Positions 45,924 through 53,300 of a stretch of 64,000 nucleotides of DNA are shown here, piece after piece. The stretch comes from JABMMZ01 sp040386935 (GTDB lineage: Bacteria; Bacteroidota; Bacteroidia; NS11-12g; UBA955): NCBI GenBank assembly GCA_040386935.1, contig JAZKEQ010000014.1, forward strand, positions 1 to 64,000, in the 5' to 3' direction. The first letter of the stretch is position 1. Each line of letters starts with the position of its first letter. The notes beneath the pieces are model-generated. The model made no database searches, was not told where the DNA came from, and was given only the letters and a program-made list of their open reading frames with translations. The translations under genes and the position numbers were made by a program.

Positions 45924-47519
45924 TTAGTTGTGTTGTGCCACAATCACTTTAGGCGCAGCATTTTTGATATCATCGCTGGCGCCTTCAGAGAATTTTTCAA
46001 AGTTCTTATTGAATTTCTCAGCTAATTCATTGGCCTTATTGTCATAAGCAGTTTTATCAGCCCATGTATTGCGTGGGTGAAGTATTTCAGAAGGCACTTC
46101 AGGACAGCTATCAGGCATCATCATACCAAACACTGGGTGCAAAGTATAGTTCACATCATTTAATTCACCATTCAATGCTGCTGTTAACATAGCACGGGTA
46201 TAACCCAATTTCATTCTGTTACCTACTCCGTATCCACCACCGCTCCAACCTGTATTCACCAACCAAACATTGATATCTGAATTGGCATTTAATTTTTCAC
46301 CTAATAATTTAGCATACTTGGTTGGGTGAATTGGCAAGAAAGCCTGACCAAAACAAGGAGAGAAAGTACTTTGAGGCTCTGTAACACCGGCCTCTGTTCC
46401 GGCTACTTTACTGGTATAACCTGAAATAAAATGGTACATGGCCTGTTCTGGTGTTAATTTAGAAATTGGAGGCAATACACCGAAAGCATCACAGGTAAGG
46501 AAAAATATATTTTTAGGGGCTTTACCAACAGATGGCACAGCAATATTATCAATGAAATCGATTGGGTAAGCTACGCGGGTATTTTCAGTTACTGAAGTAT
46601 CGGTATAGTTAACAGTATTGGTTCCTGGGAAGAAACGCACGTTTTCAACCAGGGCCCCGTGTTTAATGGCACTCCAGATTTGTGGTTCTTTTTCTTCAGT
46701 CAGGTCGATACATTTTGCATAGCAACCACCCTCGAAATTAAATACTTTGTTATCAGCCCAACCGTGCTCATCATCACCTATCAGTTTTCTTTTTGGATCA
46801 GCTGATAATGTTGTTTTACCAGTACCTGACAGACCGAAGAAAATAGCAGTGTCGCCATCTTCGCCAATATTAGCAGAGCAGTGCATTGAAAGCACGCCTT
46901 TTTCTTGTGGAAGGATGTAATTGAGAACAGTGAAGATTCCTTTTTTCAATTCACCGGTATAACCTGAACCACCGATAAGGATGATTTTTTGAGAAAAATT
47001 AATGATAGAGAAATTGTGCTGGCGGGTGCCGTCTTCAGCAGCTACTGCTGTAAAAGATGGTGCAGCTAAAATCAACCATTCAGCAGGTGTTGTTTCTCCG
47101 GCTGCAGGTCTTAAAAACAGGTTTTTAGCAAACAGATTTTGGTAGGCTGATTCTGTAACAACTTTAATATTTAATCTGAATTCAGGATCAGCACAAGCGT
47201 ATGCATCGCGTACAAACAATTCTTTGCCTTTGTAGTGATTCAAAACTTTATCTAAAAGTGCATTAAATTTAGAAGGTTCAAATTTAAAGTTAACATCGCC
47301 CCACCACACTGTATTTTCAGTTTTTTCATCACATACGGTAAATTTGTCTTTTGGTGAGCGGCCTGTGAATTCACCTGTGTCAGCAGCAAGTGCGCCTTTA
47401 TCAGTAATCACTCCCTCATTTCTTTCAATCGCTTTTTCAACTAACTCATCCGTGCTCAGATTAATGTATGCTTTAGAAGCATTTGAAATTACACCTGATA
47501 AAATTTCCTGATTATTCAT
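45924..47519 (-). CDS. pckA: phosphoenolpyruvate carboxykinase (ATP)
   Basis: A 531-residue ATP-type PEPCK that converts oxaloacetate to PEP for gluconeogenesis. Motifs: GRSPKDKFTV, the kinase-1 P-loop FFGLSGTGKTTLSAD, kinase-2 LIGDDEHGW, NFEGGCYAKCIDL and the substrate loop YTSKVAGTEAG. Full length. It has its own TAAATTTG promoter and a shared terminator, so is monocistronic and convergent with the bacilliredoxin gene. Confidence 0.98.
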   Translation of the reverse strand: MNNQEILSGVISNASKAYINLSTDELVEKAIERNEGVITDKGALAADTGEFTGRSPKDKFTVCDEKTENTVWWGDVNFKFEPSKFNALLDKVLNHYKGKELFVRDAYACADPEFRLNIKVVTESAYQNLFAKNLFLRPAAGETTPAEWLILAAPSFTAVAAEDGTRQHNFSIINFSQKIILIGGSGYTGELKKGIFTVLNYILPQEKGVLSMHCSANIGEDGDTAIFFGLSGTGKTTLSADPKRKLIGDDEHGWADNKVFNFEGGCYAKCIDLTEEKEPQIWSAIKHGALVENVRFFPGTNTVNYTDTSVTENTRVAYPIDFIDNIAVPSVGKAPKNIFFLTCDAFGVLPPISKLTPEQAMYHFISGYTSKVAGTEAGVTEPQSTFSPCFGQAFLPIHPTKYAKLLGEKLNANSDINVWLVNTGWSGGGYGVGNRMKLGYTRAMLTAALNGELNDVNYTLHPVFGMMMPDSCPEVPSEILHPRNTWADKTAYDNKANELAEKFNKNFEKFSEGASDDIKNAAPKVIVAQHN

Positions 47520-47550
47520 TGTATATTTTATTTTTTACTTAAAAAGGCTG

Positions 47551-47558
47551 CAAATTTA
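47551..47558 (-). promoter_or_regulatory. -7 box (TAAATTTG) of pckA
   Basis: Minus-strand exact TAnnTTTG, 31 nt before the pckA ATG. Confidence 0.55.
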
Positions 47559-47647
47559 CAAAAAAGGGGTAACATTTTGGTAATATTTGGCAATTTGTGA
47601 ATAGATTTTTTCTTTTTCACATGGGTTTTCTGTTGTCAAAAAATCCT

Positions 47648-47655
47648 TACTTTTG
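47648..47655 (+). promoter_or_regulatory. -7 box (TACTTTTG) of dnaX
   Basis: Exact TAnnTTTG, 24 nt before the GTG start at 47680. The TTG at 47653 that could be read as a start is part of this box. Confidence 0.6.
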
Positions 47656-47679
47656 CAAACCATCTCAAAAAAAGTAAAC

Positions 47680-49404
47680 GTGGAAAATTTCATAGTATCA
47701 GCGCGTAAGTACAGGCCCTCAGTGTTCGATGAGGTAGTCGGACAGCGCCATATTACCGATACTTTACTCAATGAAATTAACAACAACCACCTTGCTCAGG
47801 CATTTTTGTTCACCGGGCCCAGAGGCGTTGGAAAAACCACTTGCGCCCGTATCCTTGCAAAAGTCATCAACCAAAAAGACAGCGATTCAACCGAACAAGA
47901 TTACGCTTTTAACATTTTTGAATTAGATGCTGCCAGTAACAATTCTGTTGAAGATATCCGCAATCTTAACGATCAGGTAAGAATTCCACCTCAGGTAGGC
48001 AGTTATAAAGTATACATCATTGACGAGGTGCACATGTTGTCTACTGCGGCTTTCAATGCTTTCCTTAAAACGCTTGAAGAACCGCCCAAATACGCCATTT
48101 TCATTCTGGCGACAACAGAAAAACACAAAATACTCCCTACAATTTTATCGCGTTGTCAGATATTTAATTTTAAACGCATTCAGGTGAAAGACATGGTCGG
48201 TCATCTGAAATCAATTGTTGTCAGAGAGAATATACAAGCCGAAGACGAAGCACTTCACTTAATAGCCGAAAAAGCTGACGGAGGATTAAGAGATGCACTG
48301 TCGATGTTTGACCAGATGGTGAGCTTTTGCAACGGCAATATCACCTATACTCAGGTGGTAGACAACCTGAATTTACTAGATAAAGATTACTATTTCAAAG
48401 TAACTGATGCTATTCTTTCTCAAAATGTTGGAGAGGTATTGAATTTCTTTGATCAAATACTTGAAAAAGGTTTTGACGGACAGTTGTTTCTCAACGGATT
48501 AAACGAACATTTCCGTAATCTGATGGTATGCAAAGACGCTGCTACTGTGCATTTATTGGATGTTGGCGAAAATCACAANNNNNNNNNNCAAAGTAAAATA
48601 TGCGGAACAAAGCAAAAACACCAATCTCACTTTCCTGCTTAATGCTCTGAATATCAATAATCAATTTGATTTAGAATACCGCAACAGCCGCAATCAACGC
48701 CTGCATATTGAGCTGGCATTACTGAAATTGTGCCACATCAAAAACATGCTGAATACAGCCTCAACACTTGATGAATTAAAAAAAAAAGTGATGAGTATAT
48801 AAGCAAGCAACTTGCTTTGAAACAGCAAGCGAAACAATCAGCAGCTACAACTCCCAAAAATTCCCCTAAAATCATTCCTCTGGCTGAAGCATCTTTTGCT
48901 TTACCAAAATTGCCGGTAAAAAATACGGTTGTTGCCCCTCCTGTTCAGGCTTCAATGGCTGAAATCATTGAGGATGTTGACCAAATTATCAAGGAAAAGG
49001 TAACTGAAATAGCTGAAACAATCGCGCCTGAAACTGTAATTGAAAAAACATATCCTGAATTTACCGAAGCCAATGTAACTAAGGCCTTTGCTAATTTTTC
49101 AGGTAAGTTTTCAATATCAACAGCTACCCTTATTAAAATGTATCCCCCAATTTTAGGTGATAATGAGGTGAGCATTAAGATGCACAAAGCCAACATCAAT
49201 TTACTGGAGCCCATTAAAGTAGAATGGCAGGTATTTTTGAAAGATTATTTTGGCAACAGACAATTGATACTGACCATCATTGAAGATGATGAAATCATTA
49301 AAAATACCAAGGCCTACACCTCACGAGAACAATTAGAGGAGCTGGCTTCAGAGAATCCTTTGGTGAAGGAATTAGTGAAAAAACTCAACTTAAAATTAAA
49401 GTAA
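47680..49404 (+). CDS. dnaX: DNA polymerase III subunit tau/gamma; interrupted by a scaffold gap and a frame change at an A10 run
   Basis: Clamp-loader ATPase. GTG 47680 gives the family start ENFIVSARKYRPSVFDEVVG. P-loop GPRGVGKT is at residues 46-53, then ELDAASNN, IIDEVHMLS, SRCQIF and GGLRDALSMFDQM. The usual zinc-module Cys cluster between the P-loop and ELDAASNN is absent, and this stretch is shortened. Ten Ns at 48579-48588 break the frame. After the gap the frame runs to TAA 48800-48802; the tail domain to 49404 is open only in the -1 frame, entered at the A10 run 48778-48787. The tail should bind the polymerase and helicase. Conserved sequence on both sides says this is one gene. Confidence 0.9.
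48579..48588. other. scaffold gap (10 N) inside dnaX
   Basis: Ten unresolved bases. Flanking sequence (GENH before, KYAEQSK after) belongs to one DnaX domain, and in-frame joining needs a multiple of three bases, so ten is likely a placeholder length. Confidence 0.97.
48778..48829 (+). promoter_or_regulatory. candidate dnaX recoding site: A10 run plus hairpins
   Basis: A run of ten A (48778-48787) in frame TTA-AAA-AAA-AAA-GTG is followed 13 nt later by the zero-frame stop TAA (48800-48802). Overlapping the stop is a perfect 7-bp hairpin AAGCAAG-CAA-CTTGCTT (48801-48817). An alternative one uses CTTGCT (48811-48816) with AGCAAG (48824-48829). A -1 shift at the A-run opens the long tail. Other dnaX genes are known for recoding at A-runs. 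Confidence 0.5.
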
Positions 49405-49435
49405 TTAGGCGCAACTTATTTTGCCCCAAATTCAT

Positions 49436-49443
49436 TATTTTTG
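49436..49443 (+). promoter_or_regulatory. -7 box (TATTTTTG) of guaA
   Basis: Exact TAnnTTTG, 16 nt before ATG 49460. It lies downstream of the alternative TTG 49421, ruling that start out for this transcript. Confidence 0.6.
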
Positions 49444-49459
49444 CGAGCTAATATATAGC

Positions 49460-50986
49460 ATGCAAGAACAAATCTTAATTCTTGATTTTGGATCTCAATA
49501 CACACAATTAATTGCACGAAGACTCAGAGAGTTAAATGTTTACTGTGAAATCCACCCCTTCAATCATATTCCGGCCATCACCGAAAACATCAAAGGTGTT
49601 ATTCTATCAGGCAGTCCTGCCTCGGTTAGAGACAGTGAAGCACCTCAGGTTGACCTAACCCTTTTTAACGGCAAAGTACCTGTATTAGCGGTATGTTATG
49701 GCGCACAATATTATGCTCAGAAATTGGGCGGCAATGTAGCACCCAGCGACCACAGAGAGTATGGCAGAGCTCAACTCCATAAAATAGCGGACAGCAAACT
49801 GTTCAAGGATGTTGATTTTCCAACCCAGGTTTGGATGAGTCACGGTGATACTATTACAGCATTACCTGAAAATGCTGAATTAATTGCCAAAACAGATTCA
49901 ATACCATGTGCAGCTTTTCAGATCAAAGGTGTTGAAACTTATTGCATCCAATTTCACCCTGAAGTTACGCATAGCACACAAGGCCCTCAATTATTAAAAA
50001 ACTTTATAGTAGATATTTGTCAGTGCTCACAGGATTGGAACCCTGATAACTTCATACACGCAACGGTTGATAGTTTGAAAGCCCAAATAGGTGACGACAA
50101 AGTAATCCTTGGCCTTTCAGGTGGTGTAGACAGCAGTGTTGCAGCGGGCTTATTGCACAAAGCAATCGGTAAAAATCTGTATTGCATTTTCATCGATAAT
50201 GGCTTGTTGCGACTCAATGAATTTGAACAAGTATTAGAGGCATATAAACAAATGGACCTCAATGTGATTGGGGTTGATGCCACTCAGCAATTCTATACTG
50301 CCCTGGCTGATCTTAAAGATCCTGAATTGAAGAGAAAGGCAATTGGCAGAGTATTTGTAGAAGTATTTGAGCAGGAATCTCATAAGATTGATGGCGCAAG
50401 ATGGCTGGCTCAGGGAACAATCTATCCGGATGTGATAGAATCAGTATCTGTTAAAGGACCATCAGCTACCATCAAATCGCATCACAATGTGGGAGGGCTG
50501 CCTGAAAAAATGAACCTTAAAATTGTTGAACCATTAAGAAGTCTGTTTAAAGATGAAGTAAGAAGAGTGGGTGCAGCGTTACAAATTCCTGCAAATATTC
50601 TTGGTCGTCATCCTTTTCCGGGACCAGGTTTAGCAATTCGAATCATCGATGATATTACACCTGAAAAAGTAAATATTTTGCAAAAAGCTGATGCTATTTT
50701 CATGAATACTTTGAGAGAAAAAGGCTGGTACGACAAAATATGGCAAGCCGGTGCAATTTTCCTTCCGGTAAGAAGTGTTGGTGTTATGGGAGATGAAAGA
50801 ACCTATGAACACGTAATCTGCTTAAGAGCAGTAACATCACTTGATGGAATGACTGCTGACTGGGTACATATACCTCATGAAATACTCGGTGAAATCAGTA
50901 ATAAAATCATCAATCAGGTAAAAGGAATCAATAGAGTGGTATATGATATCAGTTCTAAACCACCTGCTACGATAGAATGGGAATAA
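49460..50986 (+). CDS. guaA: GMP synthase (glutamine-hydrolysing)
   Basis: A 508-residue enzyme that aminates XMP to GMP. The N-terminal class I amidotransferase has Cys79 in VLAVCYGAQ and His166/Glu168 in IQFHPEVTHS. The ATP-pyrophosphatase P-loop is LSGGVDSS (about 219-226). The C-terminal dimerisation domain ends in the family closing KPPATIEWE. ATG 49460 gives the standard N-terminus EQILILDFGSQYTQL. The stop overlaps the next gene's ATG (TAATG). Confidence 0.98.
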   Translation: MQEQILILDFGSQYTQLIARRLRELNVYCEIHPFNHIPAITENIKGVILSGSPASVRDSEAPQVDLTLFNGKVPVLAVCYGAQYYAQKLGGNVAPSDHREYGRAQLHKIADSKLFKDVDFPTQVWMSHGDTITALPENAELIAKTDSIPCAAFQIKGVETYCIQFHPEVTHSTQGPQLLKNFIVDICQCSQDWNPDNFIHATVDSLKAQIGDDKVILGLSGGVDSSVAAGLLHKAIGKNLYCIFIDNGLLRLNEFEQVLEAYKQMDLNVIGVDATQQFYTALADLKDPELKRKAIGRVFVEVFEQESHKIDGARWLAQGTIYPDVIESVSVKGPSATIKSHHNVGGLPEKMNLKIVEPLRSLFKDEVRRVGAALQIPANILGRHPFPGPGLAIRIIDDITPEKVNILQKADAIFMNTLREKGWYDKIWQAGAIFLPVRSVGVMGDERTYEHVICLRAVTSLDGMTADWVHIPHEILGEISNKIINQVKGINRVVYDISSKPPATIEWE

Positions 50987-52110
50987 TGAAAACACGCTAT
51001 GCGATAACACTAATTCTGTTGTCAATATTAACTTCACTTTCTGCACAGAAAGCGGTTATACCAACAGATGATCTACCGCCTTTCAAAAAGGAGTTCAAGG
51101 TTGTTTTAATGCTTCCTTTTTGTTTGGAAATGCCTGAAAAATGGAAGGTGAGAGATATTATGGCCGACTACTACGAAGGTATAGAAATGGCCATTGAAGA
51201 CCTCAAAAAACAGGGCATGAATATGACCCTTAGTGTATTCGACACCAAACAAGACAGTTTAGAAGTCATCAGAATTTTATCTGACCCCGAAATGCAAAAA
51301 ATTGATTTGCTGATTGGCCCTGTTTACGACAATGAATTACTAGAAGCCGAGAAATTTTGCTCGGTTTACAATATTCCAATGGTCAGTCCATTGCGATATT
51401 TTCCTAAAAAAACCGGTGGAGATTTTCCTTTAATCAATTGTGTACCGCCCGATAGTCTTGAGTATTACTATCAGGGGCAGCATGCTGCCAATGCTTTTAA
51501 AAACTTTCAGGTAGTGGTTGTTGAAAATACTGACAAGCAATTGAAACCATATGCTGCCCGCAATTTTAAAAGAGGATTTGAATCTATCTCCAAAAAAAAA
51601 TGCGCTGTTATTGATGGTAAAATAAAAACCCCAACCACTGAATGGAATGGTAAAGATTCATTGTTTATTTTTTATACTTCAAAAAACAGTTCTGCTTGTG
51701 GATTGGCTTTGGACAATGCCAATAAAGACAAATGGATAGTAGCAGGCTCGCCCGATTGGCTGGATGTTGACCGTTCAAATTACAGCGTATTCAATGGTGT
51801 ATATTTTTACGACACTTACTGTGTACCGACTAATGATACAACCTATAAAAATATGCGTAAAACCTTCCGTACTAAATACGGTGGAGATCCTCAGCGATAC
51901 ACATTTATAGGCTATGATCAACTGATGTTTTTTGGCAATGCACTAATGGCTTTTGACCAAAGATTTTACAATCACATACTCGACCGCAACTTTAAAATGA
52001 TTCACACCAATTATCACTTTGTCAAACGCGGCAATTTGATTGAAAATGCGGGTACCAATTTGTTTTATTTCGAAAATTACAATTTGTACAAAGCTGCTTG
52101 GAGAGATTAA
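50986..52110 (+). CDS. periplasmic ligand-binding protein (Peripla_BP_6/ABC substrate-binding type)
   Basis: A 374-residue exported protein (signal peptide MKTRYAITLILLSILTSLSA). The type I periplasmic-binding fold is visible in FKVVLMLPFCLEMPEKW, in DYYEGIEMAIEDLKKQGMN and in IDLLIGPVYDNELLEA. In Bacteroidota this domain is often fused to LysM repeats; none is present here. No ABC permease is adjacent. The start overlaps the guaA stop by 1 nt, so it is coupled to guaA. The ligand is unknown. Confidence 0.83.
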   Translation: MKTRYAITLILLSILTSLSAQKAVIPTDDLPPFKKEFKVVLMLPFCLEMPEKWKVRDIMADYYEGIEMAIEDLKKQGMNMTLSVFDTKQDSLEVIRILSDPEMQKIDLLIGPVYDNELLEAEKFCSVYNIPMVSPLRYFPKKTGGDFPLINCVPPDSLEYYYQGQHAANAFKNFQVVVVENTDKQLKPYAARNFKRGFESISKKKCAVIDGKIKTPTTEWNGKDSLFIFYTSKNSSACGLALDNANKDKWIVAGSPDWLDVDRSNYSVFNGVYFYDTYCVPTNDTTYKNMRKTFRTKYGGDPQRYTFIGYDQLMFFGNALMAFDQRFYNHILDRNFKMIHTNYHFVKRGNLIENAGTNLFYFENYNLYKAAWRD

Positions 52111-53165
52111 AACCTTTTCAATTAGGGATTGCGGCTCAACTCATCCAAAACTATAAAGGTGACCAACCTTTCAGTTCCTACTTTGCTGCGCAATGCAAAC
52201 TACACCGTAACTGGGGAAGCAGGGACCGTAAAATATACCGTCAAGCTTGCTATACATATTTCAGATTAGGCTATGCCGCATCAGGTGCTTCAATTGAAAG
52301 CATATTACAATTTTCAGGGCAGGAAGTTGATGCAATTCTCGAACAAATTCCACTTGCTGATATTTTTCCTCACAAGCAATATCTTTCTACATTAATTAAC
52401 AGTGATGAATGGATGAAACACTTGTTGTTCCAGCATCCTGTTTACATAGCCCCAAGAGAAAATAGAATCAATGCAATAACTGATTATTTGAATCAGTCCC
52501 AAATTCCGTTTGAAAAGATAGATAAAGCAATTAAAGTAAAATCCGACACCAATTGCAAGGAAATTATTGACAATGGTATGGGTTGGATCATGGATATTTC
52601 TTCTCAAAGAGCGGCTGACAGTATTGAAATAGCCCCGAATAGTCAGGTATGGGACTGCTGCAGCGGTGCAGGAGGTAAATCACTTTACTTATCCAATAAG
52701 TTTAAAAGTCAACTATATTTAACCTGTTCTGACAAGCGTTTTACAATCCTCCAAAATTTAAAAGAGCGATTTAAATTGTATGGTATTCATGAACCAGCCA
52801 TAGAATTATGTGACCTTACTTCTCCTTTCCAACTCGATAAGAAATTTGATATAATACTGGCCGATGTTCCTTGCAGCGGCAGTGGCACATGGGGACGAAC
52901 ACCTGAAAATATTACAGGTACACCATTGCATAAAATTGGTTTTTATGCCGAGCTGCAAAAAAACATTGTAAGAAATGCACTAAAGAATTTGAAGCCGGGT
53001 GGAAGATTATACTACGTAACCTGCTCCGTGTTTAGTGATGAAAATGAAGCCAACGCTCACTATTTCACAGAGAATTTTTCTGTTATATTAAAACAGCAGA
53101 AGTATTATCATGATTCGGCAAACACTTCCGACTGGTTATTTGTAGCTGAATTAGAAAAGAAATAA
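52098..53165 (+). CDS. RsmB/NSUN-type RNA cytosine-5 methyltransferase
   Basis: A 355-residue SAM-dependent methyltransferase. The SAM site is VWDCCSGAGGKSLYLS, followed by TCSDKR, then the motif IV catalytic-loop ADVPCSGSGTWGRTPE and motif VI YYVTCSVFSDENEAN with the second Cys. It has an N-terminal NusB-like helical region (about 1-130). It probably methylates rRNA or tRNA; the target base is not deducible. It starts at TTG inside the end of the previous gene (13-nt overlap); no ATG is available in frame nearby. Confidence 0.9.
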   Translation: MERLKPFQLGIAAQLIQNYKGDQPFSSYFAAQCKLHRNWGSRDRKIYRQACYTYFRLGYAASGASIESILQFSGQEVDAILEQIPLADIFPHKQYLSTLINSDEWMKHLLFQHPVYIAPRENRINAITDYLNQSQIPFEKIDKAIKVKSDTNCKEIIDNGMGWIMDISSQRAADSIEIAPNSQVWDCCSGAGGKSLYLSNKFKSQLYLTCSDKRFTILQNLKERFKLYGIHEPAIELCDLTSPFQLDKKFDIILADVPCSGSGTWGRTPENITGTPLHKIGFYAELQKNIVRNALKNLKPGGRLYYVTCSVFSDENEANAHYFTENFSVILKQQKYYHDSANTSDWLFVAELEKK

Positions 53166-53275
53166 TTCTCAATAAATAATTTACATTTTATCGTTTTGGT
53201 AAATAATTAACCGAATTGTGTAATATTTTGGTCATATTCACACAGTCCAGTCATGTATAATTGAAAATATAATTT

Positions 53276-53283
53276 TACATTCG
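53276..53283 (+). promoter_or_regulatory. -7-like box (TACATTCG) of the first arylsulfotransferase gene
   Basis: Differs from TAnnTTTG by one base (TTCG); 17 nt before ATG 53301. A similar TATCTTCG lies before the 60555 gene. Confidence 0.35.
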
Positions 53284-53300
53284 TGGCTACTTCCCTTTTT

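Noticed and set aside
47653..47679. Nine-codon N-terminal extension of DnaX from TTG 47653
   Set aside because: The TTG is part of the TACTTTTG promoter box, and the family N-terminus begins at GTG 47680.
48560..48802. Independent 80-residue gene after the scaffold gap
   Set aside because: The sequence continues the DnaX domain; it is one segment of dnaX between the gap and the A10 run.
49421..49459. Thirteen-codon extension of GuaA from TTG 49421
   Set aside because: It lies upstream of the TATTTTTG promoter box, and the conserved N-terminus begins at ATG 49460.
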